Positions 23,943 through 31,601 of a DNA stretch of 33,041 nucleotides are shown here, in pieces. The notes under the pieces were generated by a model that was not told where the DNA came from, made no database searches, and saw only the letters and a program-made list of their open reading frames with translations. How positions within the stretch are numbered: position 1 is the first letter of the stretch; the number at the start of each line of letters is the position of its first letter. Origin of the DNA: Spirochaetae bacterium HGW-Spirochaetae-7 (GTDB lineage Bacteria > Spirochaetota > Spirochaetia > Treponematales > UBA12059); NCBI GenBank assembly GCA_002839245.1, contig PGXR01000002.1:1-33041 (forward strand), in the 5' to 3' direction. A program made the position numbers and the translations under genes.

Positions 23943-24804
23943 ACGCAGGGTGATCGTGGATTGCGACAATACCTACGGCCTTCCCGGGCTTCCGATCGAT
24001 GATGGCCAGACAATCATGTACCTGGCAGGACGCGACGACATTGAAATTGTCGGCATCACCTGCACCCACGGGAATGGGCAGGTTTCAGAGGTATACGACG
24101 CGACTCGGTGGCTTCTCGGGGCACTCGGTCTAGGAGACATTCCCGTGCTTAAGGGGGCCTCGGGGCCGGGAGACTTCGAAACCGAAGCCGCGGACTGGCT
24201 TGCCCGGATAATCGATGCCGAGCCCGGCAACCTGGATCTCCTCGCGATCGGCACCATGACCAACCTGCTGGCCGCGCAGCGGAAGAATCCCTCGTGCCTC
24301 TCCATGCTGCGGAGCATCACGGCGATGGGTGGCTACCTGTACCCCCTTCCGGTCCGCGGCTGGAACAGGATAGGCGAGGTCAATCTGTCCCGCGATCCGG
24401 AGGCCACCGCGGCGCTCCTCCACGCAAGCTGCCCGGTGACCGTGATGAGCGCCCAGATCTGCTTGCAGGCGCCGTTCGGCATAGACGAGCTCGCCCCTAT
24501 AGCCGAAAGCGACAGGGCTTCGTATCAATATATGCTGAGCTACCTCCTGGGCATGATACGCCGGCACGGAGGCGCCCAGGAATACCTCTGGGACTTGCTG
24601 CCTGCGGTATACCTGTCACACCCCGAATTGTTCCATCGGAATGAGGTTCGCATATCCACCGATCCAGCCACCCTCTCGGGAGGCTACCTGCTGAAGAGCG
24701 AAACGGGAACCCGGATCAACCTGCCGGATTACATTGTCGACATCGACGCGCTGTACGCCTATCTCTACGCGGCCTGGAAACGGGCTCCTCTCAAACCAAT
24801 CTAA
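23932..24804 (+). CDS. nucleoside hydrolase family protein (second paralogue)
   Basis: A 290-residue nucleoside hydrolase related to the protein at 15764. It shares the lengthened metal/ribose motif (Asp10-Cys-Asp12-NT-(8)-Asp23-Asp24), GITCTHGNG, LAIGTMTNL, ITAMGGYLYPL and EVNLSRDPEATAAL. It also shares the segment LWDLLPAVYLSHPELF with Trp-Asp in place of His-Asp. The start ATG lies inside the end of the ankyrin fusion gene (11-base overlap), so translation is coupled. Divergence over the rest of the protein suggests the pair act on different nucleosides, or form a heteromer, rather than being a recent duplication. Confidence 0.87.
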   Translation: MKNRRRVIVDCDNTYGLPGLPIDDGQTIMYLAGRDDIEIVGITCTHGNGQVSEVYDATRWLLGALGLGDIPVLKGASGPGDFETEAADWLARIIDAEPGNLDLLAIGTMTNLLAAQRKNPSCLSMLRSITAMGGYLYPLPVRGWNRIGEVNLSRDPEATAALLHASCPVTVMSAQICLQAPFGIDELAPIAESDRASYQYMLSYLLGMIRRHGGAQEYLWDLLPAVYLSHPELFHRNEVRISTDPATLSGGYLLKSETGTRINLPDYIVDIDALYAYLYAAWKRAPLKPI

Positions 24805-24810
24805 GGCGGC

Positions 24811-26040
24811 ATGAAGATGAAGCATGGATTGCCTTATGGGGACGGAGAAATCGAGGTCGAACTTCCGGATGACCGTCTGGATTGGATTGTCGCCGAGCGA
24901 GTCCCCGAACGCGACGAGCTGCCCATCGTTCTGGCCGCCATCGATGGCGCCGAACCCGGACTGCTGGAATTCCTCGGGCGGAGCGCCTCGGTGGCGGTCG
25001 TCGTCTCCGACCACACCCGCAACACCGGCAGCCGGACATACATGCCGATCCTCCTCGACCGGATCCGGATGCCGGGGCGCAGGATCACGGTCGTCGTGGC
25101 GCTGGGCCTGCACAGGCCGTCAACCGACTCGGAGATCGCCACGATACTCGGCTGTATTCCGGACAAGGACGTGGATATAATCAACCACGATCCCGACGGG
25201 AACCTCGAGGCATGCGGACAAGGCACCTTCTGCAAGGCGGTGGTAGAAGCGGACAAGGTGATACTCACCGGTTCGGTTTCCTTCCACCCCATGGCTGGAT
25301 ACTCAGGCGGATGGAAGAGTCTGCTGCCGGGAATCGCGTCCAGGGCCTGCGTGCTCGACAATCACCGGCTGTTCTTCTCCGGCGACAAGCGGCACCCGGG
25401 CGTCGGACCGGCCCGCGTCGAGCTCAATCCCGTGAGCATGGACATTCGGTCGCGAACGCGCGGCTTCGCCGGGAAGACCTGGTGCCTGAATGTCGTCCAG
25501 AGCGAATCCAAGGCGATAGTGTTCGCCACCGCGGGCGGCGTCGACGATGCGTGGACCGCCTGCTGTGGCTACCTCGAACGCATGAACTCTCCCTCCATCC
25601 GTCGCCTGTATCCGGTTGTCGTGGCGTCGTCGGGGGGGTATCCATCCGATTTCAGCTTTTATCAAAGTATGAAGACTCTGACGAACGCATCCCGCGCCTG
25701 CGTCAAGGGAGGGAGCATCTATCTGGCGATGGAGTGCCGGAACGGCTGGGAGCTCGACGAATCCGTGCTCTCGTGGAGCCGAGACAGTCTCGATACCATC
25801 GCGACTCGCCTGCGGAAGGAATTTTCGATGAGCGGGCTCGCGATGCACATGGCCCTGTCGGTCATAAGGGATCATTCGATCGCATGCCTCTCCTCCCTGC
25901 CGGAACAGGAAGTGTGCGGGATGGGTATGCGATACCTGGCCTCGGCGGCCGATCTCGGGAAGGCCGTGGCTGCCGAGGATGCCGATCGCATCGCCGTCAT
26001 TCCCGCGGCGGCGGCGACGCTTCCCGCGCTCCGTAGATGA
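24811..26040 (+). CDS. LarA-type nickel-dependent 2-hydroxyacid racemase/epimerase
   Basis: A 409-residue homologue of lactate racemase LarA. Conserved residues align with L. plantarum LarA at nearly constant offsets: SDHTR (Asp67, Arg70), His101 in LGLHRP, His159 in SFHPMAGYSGG, Lys169 in GGWKSLLPG (equivalent to Lys184, the covalent anchor of the nickel-pincer cofactor), His185 (nickel ligand His200), and Gln286/Lys289 in YQSMK (Gln295/Lys298). An active enzyme is therefore expected, provided the cofactor genes larB, larC and larE exist elsewhere; none is in this window. LarA homologues racemise various 2-hydroxyacids or epimerise aldonates at C2. It starts 6 bases after the hydrolase and overlaps the kinase gene by 4 bases. 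Confidence 0.88.
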   Translation: MKMKHGLPYGDGEIEVELPDDRLDWIVAERVPERDELPIVLAAIDGAEPGLLEFLGRSASVAVVVSDHTRNTGSRTYMPILLDRIRMPGRRITVVVALGLHRPSTDSEIATILGCIPDKDVDIINHDPDGNLEACGQGTFCKAVVEADKVILTGSVSFHPMAGYSGGWKSLLPGIASRACVLDNHRLFFSGDKRHPGVGPARVELNPVSMDIRSRTRGFAGKTWCLNVVQSESKAIVFATAGGVDDAWTACCGYLERMNSPSIRRLYPVVVASSGGYPSDFSFYQSMKTLTNASRACVKGGSIYLAMECRNGWELDESVLSWSRDSLDTIATRLRKEFSMSGLAMHMALSVIRDHSIACLSSLPEQEVCGMGMRYLASAADLGKAVAAEDADRIAVIPAAAATLPALRR

Positions 26041-27071
26041 CGAGTGAAAGGAGCAACAAGGATATGGGCCATGGAGGCGATGGATTGCATGCGCGTGGAT
26101 TCTCGGTACTGGGAATGAGGATAAGGCTCGATTCCAACAATTACGAACTTCTTTCCGATGATGAATATTTCCAGGGGAAAGGAGCCCAGCTTCATTCCTT
26201 GCTGTCGAATTTCGGCAGGCTTGACGAGCTCCCGGACGAGGGGGAATTCGACCTGCGCGTGTCCCTCGTCGACGACCCACGATACCCGCCCATGCTGTAC
26301 CGTGAATGCACCGGCGCATACAGCATCACTGGATCCCTCGTGGATTGCGAACGCGCCGCGATTGACAAAAGGGCGAGCGTATTCGGCAACATGGGCCTCT
26401 TCTCGAAACTGCTGGTCAGGGAACTGGAATTCCGGGGCATCTATTCGATCCACTCGACCTCGTTCTACGAGCGCGCCCGGAACAGGCTGTACGTGGTGAT
26501 GGGCGGATCGGGCTCCGGCAAGAGCACGGTCCTCTTGAACGCGCTCTCGGTCGGGGGGATCGAAGTCTTCGGCACTGAACTCACGCACTTCTCGTTCGGG
26601 AATGGCGCGACGAGGATGCTCAAGGGGTCGCTGTGGCAGAATTGCAGGATGGGGAACCTTATGTTCGATTTTCCCTGGCTCATGGAACGCTTCGGCCTGA
26701 AGCCGCCCACAGGTGATCCGTGGCACAGCTATCGATCGATTCCGCTGCTCGAGCAGCAGGTTCCCGAGGAGCACCTCGACGACGCCTCGATCGTGCTCGT
26801 CATGCCACGGATCGAGGGAGAACGTCATACCTCGATCCGCCGCGGACTCCTGCCTGGCTCGTTGCGGTTCCCGCTGTTTCAGAACCTGTCGGACAAGGTG
26901 ACGCCACCCACGCTCCTGTGGGGCAAGCACTTCATTCCGTCCGTCGATACGCCCGACAGGCAGACGGCCAGGATGGAAGCCGCGACCAGGTTCATCGAGG
27001 AGGCCCCGATAGTCGAATGCTGGGACGTTCTGTCATCGCCCAATGATTGCCTGACCGGAATTTTCCCGTGA
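26037..27071 (+). CDS. HprK-like P-loop kinase
   Basis: A 344-residue protein with a C-terminal HPr-kinase/PEPCK-type P-loop domain: a His before the strand (IHSTSFYERARNRLYVVM), Walker A GGSGSGKST (residues 156-164), then VFGTELTHFSF and LVMPRIEG. Residues 1-130 are a divergent N-terminal domain with no recognised family. Classical HprK phosphorylates Ser46 of HPr, but no ptsH lies here, and HprK-related kinases beside metabolic genes are thought to phosphorylate small molecules. Its ATG overlaps the larA-like stop (ATGA, 26037-26040), so the two are translationally coupled. I infer a small-molecule kinase acting on the LarA product. HprK enzymes can also run as phosphorylases, so the reverse role is possible. 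Confidence 0.7.
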   Translation: MTSERSNKDMGHGGDGLHARGFSVLGMRIRLDSNNYELLSDDEYFQGKGAQLHSLLSNFGRLDELPDEGEFDLRVSLVDDPRYPPMLYRECTGAYSITGSLVDCERAAIDKRASVFGNMGLFSKLLVRELEFRGIYSIHSTSFYERARNRLYVVMGGSGSGKSTVLLNALSVGGIEVFGTELTHFSFGNGATRMLKGSLWQNCRMGNLMFDFPWLMERFGLKPPTGDPWHSYRSIPLLEQQVPEEHLDDASIVLVMPRIEGERHTSIRRGLLPGSLRFPLFQNLSDKVTPPTLLWGKHFIPSVDTPDRQTARMEAATRFIEEAPIVECWDVLSSPNDCLTGIFP

Positions 27072-27135
27072 GACCCTTGATGGACCTCGCGCCTGGAACC
27101 CTTGGACCATGTTCGATCATCGTAGGAGGAATTCA

Positions 27136-27957
27136 ATGAACGAGACAGTGAAGAAGGGAATGGACGGCGTGTATCCATTCCCCGTTTCCGGCAGGGCCGG
27201 CCAGCCCCGCTCCACGGGGCTGACCATGGTCATCGACATGGGCAGCGGCCTGGCCGCGACTCAGGACCTCTTGGACTATGCCGGCTATTGCATCGACATG
27301 TTCAAGCTATCATCCGGAACGATGGCCTTGTATCCCGACCCGATACTCCGGCGGAAGGTGGAGTTGATCCGGTCCCGGGGCATCGAGGTGGAGGCGGGCG
27401 GTTCGCATTTCGAGGTCGCGAACTGGAAAGGCGCGAGCACGAAGTATTTCAGGAAGCTGGTCGAACTCGGCGTGGATGTCGTGGAGATCGCCGACGGTCA
27501 TTTGCCCCTCGCGGACAGCGTCCGTATCGACCGGATCAAGGAAGCGAAGGACCTGGGCCTGAAGGTGGCAACCGAGGTAGGCAAGAAGGAACCGTCGAAG
27601 AACCTAAAGGCACAGACCATCCTGGAACAGTACCGCGAGAACATCGACGCCGGCAGCGATTACATCATCATCGAAGGCAAGGCTTCCGGCATGGACGTCG
27701 GAATATTCGATGAAAAGGGCAACATCGACGAATCGGAGCTGGCCGAGATAACCTGTGGAATTTCCGATATGGGCAGGGTGATATGGGAAGCGCCGCTACG
27801 GCCCCAGCAGCAGGCGCTGATCCTGCGATTCGGCCCCAATGTGAACCTCGGGAACATTTTTCCACAGGAGGTCTACCCCCTCGAACTGCTTCGCAACGGG
27901 CTCATGCTGTCACCGCTCATCGAAGCGTACAAGCGCGAACGGGGGGAGTCAAAATGA
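27136..27957 (+). CDS. ComA-like phosphosulfolactate synthase family protein
   Basis: A 273-residue TIM-barrel protein of the ComA family. The characteristic segments are present: GLTMVIDMGSGL, IDMFKLSSGTMAL, GIEVEAGGSHFEVA, VDVVEIADGHLPL, LKVATEVGKKEPS, DYIIIEGKASGMDVGIFDE, IWEAPLRPQQQALILRFGPN and VNLGNIFPQEVYPLELLRNG. ComA of methanogens adds sulfite to phosphoenolpyruvate to make (2R)-phosphosulfolactate for coenzyme M. No comB, comC, comD or comE follow here, so coenzyme M synthesis is unlikely. Next to a 2-hydroxyacid racemase and a kinase it could run in reverse, releasing PEP and sulfite or another nucleophile (inference). AGGAGG 7 bases before the ATG at 27136; 64 bases after the kinase stop; overlaps the transketolase gene by 4 bases. 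Confidence 0.87.
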   Translation: MNETVKKGMDGVYPFPVSGRAGQPRSTGLTMVIDMGSGLAATQDLLDYAGYCIDMFKLSSGTMALYPDPILRRKVELIRSRGIEVEAGGSHFEVANWKGASTKYFRKLVELGVDVVEIADGHLPLADSVRIDRIKEAKDLGLKVATEVGKKEPSKNLKAQTILEQYRENIDAGSDYIIIEGKASGMDVGIFDEKGNIDESELAEITCGISDMGRVIWEAPLRPQQQALILRFGPNVNLGNIFPQEVYPLELLRNGLMLSPLIEAYKRERGESK

Positions 27958-28781
27958 AACTGACGGTTTCCGAACTGGAATGCAAGGCCCGGGAACTGAG
28001 ACTGGACTCCATCGAGATGATAGCGCAGGCGGGAGGCGGCCATCTCGGGGGCTCGCTGAGCGCCATGGACATCATGACCGCGCTGTATTTCAACGTCATG
28101 CGAATCGATCCGGAACATCCGATGAAGGCCGACCGGGACAGGTTCATCCTGTCGGCGGGCCACAAGGCCGCAGGCTACGTGCCCGTGCTCGCCGCGCGGG
28201 GGTATTTCTCAAGGGACCTGCTGCCGACGTTCAACAAGCTCGACAGCCGGTTCGGTATGCATCCCGACATGCACAAGATTCCCGGCTGCGACGCGTCCAC
28301 GGGCAGCCTGGGCCACGGCTTGCCGGTCGGGCTGGGCATGGCGCTGGCGCTCCGGCTCGACGGATTCGACAGCAAGGTGTTCGTGCTCCTGGGCGACGGC
28401 GAGCTGCACGAGGGCACCAACTGGGAGGCCGCGATGGGGGCGGCCCAGCACAAGACCTCGAGCCTGGTCGCCATCGTCGACTACAACAAGTGTTCCATGG
28501 ACGGCCCGATAGACCAGGTCGTCTCGCTCGAACCGCTGGTCGACAAGTGGAAATCATTCGGGTGGGAGACCATCCGCATCGACGGCAACGACATGGCGCA
28601 GGTGCTCGGGGCGCTCAAGGAGGCGGCCGATCGAGGCAATCGAGGCAACCCGGTGGTCATCGTCGCCGATACGGTCAAGGGCAAGGGCGCGGCCTTCGCC
28701 GAGGGCGACTACCGCTGGCATTACGGCTGCCCGAGCGAAGATCAGCTGGCTGAAGCCAGAACGGCGCTGGGAGGCGAGTGA
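27954..28781 (+). CDS. transketolase, N-terminal (TPP-binding) subunit
   Basis: A 275-residue thiamine-diphosphate half of a two-subunit transketolase. It has GGGHLGGSLSAMDIMTALYF (His30), LSAGHKAAGY (His70), STGSLGHGLPVGLGMA and the TPP/Mg2+ motif GDGELHEGTNWEAA ending at Asn178 in VDYNKC. The C-terminal domains are in the next gene. Split transketolases are common in archaea and anaerobes and include forms dedicated to unusual ketoses, such as those of apiose catabolism. The ATG overlaps the ComA-like stop (27954-27957) and the partner gene starts 1 base after its own stop, so equal production of the subunits is assured. Confidence 0.93.
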   Translation: MKLTVSELECKARELRLDSIEMIAQAGGGHLGGSLSAMDIMTALYFNVMRIDPEHPMKADRDRFILSAGHKAAGYVPVLAARGYFSRDLLPTFNKLDSRFGMHPDMHKIPGCDASTGSLGHGLPVGLGMALALRLDGFDSKVFVLLGDGELHEGTNWEAAMGAAQHKTSSLVAIVDYNKCSMDGPIDQVVSLEPLVDKWKSFGWETIRIDGNDMAQVLGALKEAADRGNRGNPVVIVADTVKGKGAAFAEGDYRWHYGCPSEDQLAEARTALGGE

Positions 28782-28782
28782 C

Positions 28783-29748
28783 ATGGCTGGATTGAGCATG
28801 GCCGACATCGAGAAGATGTCCGCCCGGGACGCCTTCGGGCTGGCATTGTCTGAAATCGGCGCGGAAAACGTAAACGTCGTCCTTCTGGGAGCGGATGCCA
28901 TCGGGTCTACGCGGGCAGCGGGATTCGCGAAGCGATTTCCCGACCGGACCTTCAATTTCGGGATCGCGGAACAGGAGATGATCTCGGCCGCCGCCGGGTT
29001 CGCCGCTTGCGGCAAGATACCCGTGGCGACCGCCTACGGCTTCCTCATCTCGCTCCGGGCCTGCGAACAGGTCCGGTCGGACATCTGTTACCCGAACCTC
29101 AACGTCAAGCTGATGTCGACGCATACCGGTCTCACCATGGCGGAGGCGGGAACGACCCATCACTCCACCGAGGACATCGCCATAATGCGCAGCTTCGCGA
29201 ACATGACGATAGTCGCTCCGTCGGATTCCGTGGAGACGGTCAAGGCGGTCAGGGCCGTCATCGACTACCCGGGTCCGGTCTACCTACGGATGGGACGGGG
29301 CGAGACCGAATCCGTCAACCGCGGGGATTACGAGTTCGTCATCGGAAAGGCGATCACGCTGCGCGAAGGCACAGCGGTCACCATCATCGCCTGCGGCATC
29401 ATGGTAGCGGAGGCCCTGAAGGCGGCCGCGAAGTTGTCGTCGGAAGGCGTTTCCGCGCGCGTGATCAACATGCACACGATCAAACCCCTTGACGTCGAAG
29501 CAGTACTGCGCGCGGCCAGGGAGACAGGAGCCATCGTGACGGCGGAAGAACATACCGTGATAGGCGGATTGGGCGAGGCCGTCGCCGGGGTCGTCTGCGA
29601 GAACTCGCCGGTTCCAGTGGTGAAGGTCGGCTTGAATGATTGCTACGGAATCATCGGACCGGAAGACATGGTCAAGCAGAGGCTCGGCCTCGACGCTGAA
29701 TCGATTTTCAAGGCGGCGAAGAAGGCGATCCTGCATAAAGTCGATTGA
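28783..29748 (+). CDS. transketolase, C-terminal (pyrimidine-binding) subunit
   Basis: A 321-residue partner of the preceding gene. It holds the PYR domain with the catalytic Glu63 (FNFGIAEQEMISAAAGFA), the conserved SLRACEQVRSDICYP and STHTGLTMAEAGTTHHSTED segments, and the C-terminal transketolase domain (IIACGIMVAEAL, VINMHTIKPLD, EEHTVIGGLGEAVA). Together the two make an active enzyme that moves a two-carbon ketol unit between sugars. GGGAGG precedes the ATG. In this operon it would cleave a ketopentose derivative to a three-carbon aldehyde (inference); it could instead belong to general pentose metabolism, but the location argues for a dedicated role. Confidence 0.93.
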   Translation: MAGLSMADIEKMSARDAFGLALSEIGAENVNVVLLGADAIGSTRAAGFAKRFPDRTFNFGIAEQEMISAAAGFAACGKIPVATAYGFLISLRACEQVRSDICYPNLNVKLMSTHTGLTMAEAGTTHHSTEDIAIMRSFANMTIVAPSDSVETVKAVRAVIDYPGPVYLRMGRGETESVNRGDYEFVIGKAITLREGTAVTIIACGIMVAEALKAAAKLSSEGVSARVINMHTIKPLDVEAVLRAARETGAIVTAEEHTVIGGLGEAVAGVVCENSPVPVVKVGLNDCYGIIGPEDMVKQRLGLDAESIFKAAKKAILHKVD

Positions 29749-29762
29749 TCGGGAGGTACGCG

Positions 29763-31601
29763 ATGGTTGGCGGATATTGGCTCAAGGCGCTGAGGGTCGA
29801 GCTTGATACTGGAATCGTTCGTGACGAGGCCCTGGACGAGGGCCTGGCCAGAGCCTGCATCGGCGGCGCGGGTTTTGCAGCCCACTTCCTCTCGCGAGAG
29901 GTCGGCCGGGACGTCGCGGCCAGGTCTCCGGAGAATCTGCTGATATTCGCGACCGGCCCCTTCCAGGCGATGAAGATGCCTGGCGCCGCGAAGTTTTCTA
30001 TCTGCACGCGATCCCCGCTGACCGGGACATTCACCGACTCCGCGGCCGGGGGCGATTTCGGCTTCGCCTTGAAGCATAGCGGCTATGACCTCGTCATCGT
30101 CTCCGGGCGGAGCGGGACGCCTGTCTATGTCCACGTATCCGACGGGACCGCCAGGATACTACCCGCGGTCGACCTGTGGGGCAAGGATACGATCGACACC
30201 TACGGGATACTCGCAGCAAGGCATGGCGGAGCCTCCGTTGCCGCCATCGGCTCGGCGGGCGAGAACGGCGTGGCCATGTCATGTGTCTATGTCGACGGGT
30301 ACTCGGCCGCCGGCCGCGGCGGGACCGGCTGCGTGATGGGCTCCAAGAACCTGAAGGCCCTGGTCGTCTCCGGAACCCTCGAAGTGCCGCTAGCGGACAG
30401 GACGAGGGTCGAGGACCTCGAGAAACGTTACAGGAAGTCGATCGCCGGGACGGCGGCGGGTTTAAGGGAAGGCGGGACCGTCGGCGGACTCGTCCCCGGC
30501 GAGGAATCCGGCAACCTTCCGCTACGGAACTGGAGCCAGACGGGGTGGAAGGAAGGGGCCGGCAAGATAGGATACCCCGGGTATTCCTCGCTCAACAACA
30601 AGCTCCATCCATGCACGTATTGCACGATTTCGTGCCACCGGCGATCGGACGTTTCCTTCCCCGACGGTTATTCGTACAAGGGGCCGGCTCCGGAATACGA
30701 GACACTGGCGATGCTCGGCGCCTGTTGCCTCGTCGACGACCTTGAGTCGCTGGTGAAGGCGAACGATCTGTGCAACCGAGCCGGCCTCGATACCATGAGT
30801 TCAGGCGGATGCGCCGCCTTTGCCATGGAAGCCCTGGAGAAGGTTCATACGAACGGGCATCTTCCCGCGTATCCGCTGACCTGGGGCGATGGCGACGGTC
30901 TGCTGAAATTCATCGGCGAGCTGGCGGGTCGAACGGGATTCGGGGGCCTGTTCTCGGAGGGAATAGTCCCGGCCGCCAGTCGCTTCGCGCCGGAAGCCGC
31001 CGCCTACGCGCATCATGTCAAGGGCCAGGACATTCCGGCTCATGATCCGCGGGTCTATTTCAACCTCGGCTTGTCCTACGCGACGGGCAATCGGGGCGCC
31101 TGCCACATGAGGGCGTATTCCCAGATCGCGACGATGGGAGCCTTGTTGCCGGAGGTCGGCATCGACGTCGCCCCGGCGCCGGACACGCTCGAGGGAGCCG
31201 CCCATGTCGTCAAGACCTACCAAGACTTTACGTCATTCTACAATTCCTGCGTGCTGTGCCAGTTCATGATCTGGGGCGGGCTGAGCCTGGGTGACATGAC
31301 CGACTGCCTGAACGCCATTACCGGCTGGCGGATGGAACCCCGGGACGTCATGGAATGCGGGGAGAGGGTCTTCACCATCCAGCGGGCGTTGAATACCAGG
31401 TGGGGAATTTCACGGAAGGACGACACCCTTCCAGAACGGTTCTTTACGGCCGCTTCGGCGGGACCCCGGGCCGGCAAGGCTCCCGACAGGGATCGATTCG
31501 CCGCCGAGCTTTCCGAGCTGTACCGGCTCCGCGGCTGGGACCAGGATGGCCTCGTCACCGCGGAGACCAGCGACCGCCTCGGGTTGGCGTCATGGATGTA
31601 G
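29763..31601 (+). CDS. aldehyde:ferredoxin oxidoreductase (tungsten/molybdenum enzyme)
   Basis: A 612-residue cytosolic enzyme that oxidises aldehydes to carboxylic acids and reduces ferredoxin, using a bis-pterin W/Mo centre and one [4Fe-4S] cluster. Cluster ligands are Cys284, Cys287 and Cys291 (CTYCTISC) and Cys499 (NSCVLCQF). Glu313 (PEYET) and His448 (ACHMR) fall at the numbers I recall for the catalytic residues of Pyrococcus furiosus AOR. GRGGTGCVMGSKNLKAL and KGQDIPAHDPR are family signatures. GGGAGG 6 bases upstream selects the ATG at 29763. Placed between transketolase and the epimerase, it probably oxidises the aldehyde that transketolase releases (inference). The cofactor genes are not in the window. 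Confidence 0.92.
   Translation: MVGGYWLKALRVELDTGIVRDEALDEGLARACIGGAGFAAHFLSREVGRDVAARSPENLLIFATGPFQAMKMPGAAKFSICTRSPLTGTFTDSAAGGDFGFALKHSGYDLVIVSGRSGTPVYVHVSDGTARILPAVDLWGKDTIDTYGILAARHGGASVAAIGSAGENGVAMSCVYVDGYSAAGRGGTGCVMGSKNLKALVVSGTLEVPLADRTRVEDLEKRYRKSIAGTAAGLREGGTVGGLVPGEESGNLPLRNWSQTGWKEGAGKIGYPGYSSLNNKLHPCTYCTISCHRRSDVSFPDGYSYKGPAPEYETLAMLGACCLVDDLESLVKANDLCNRAGLDTMSSGGCAAFAMEALEKVHTNGHLPAYPLTWGDGDGLLKFIGELAGRTGFGGLFSEGIVPAASRFAPEAAAYAHHVKGQDIPAHDPRVYFNLGLSYATGNRGACHMRAYSQIATMGALLPEVGIDVAPAPDTLEGAAHVVKTYQDFTSFYNSCVLCQFMIWGGLSLGDMTDCLNAITGWRMEPRDVMECGERVFTIQRALNTRWGISRKDDTLPERFFTAASAGPRAGKAPDRDRFAAELSELYRLRGWDQDGLVTAETSDRLGLASWM

Noticed and set aside
27136..27957. ComA-like gene as part of coenzyme M biosynthesis
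   Set aside because: No comB, comC, comD or comE genes follow and nothing in the window indicates a methanogen; the neighbours are sugar and hydroxyacid enzymes.
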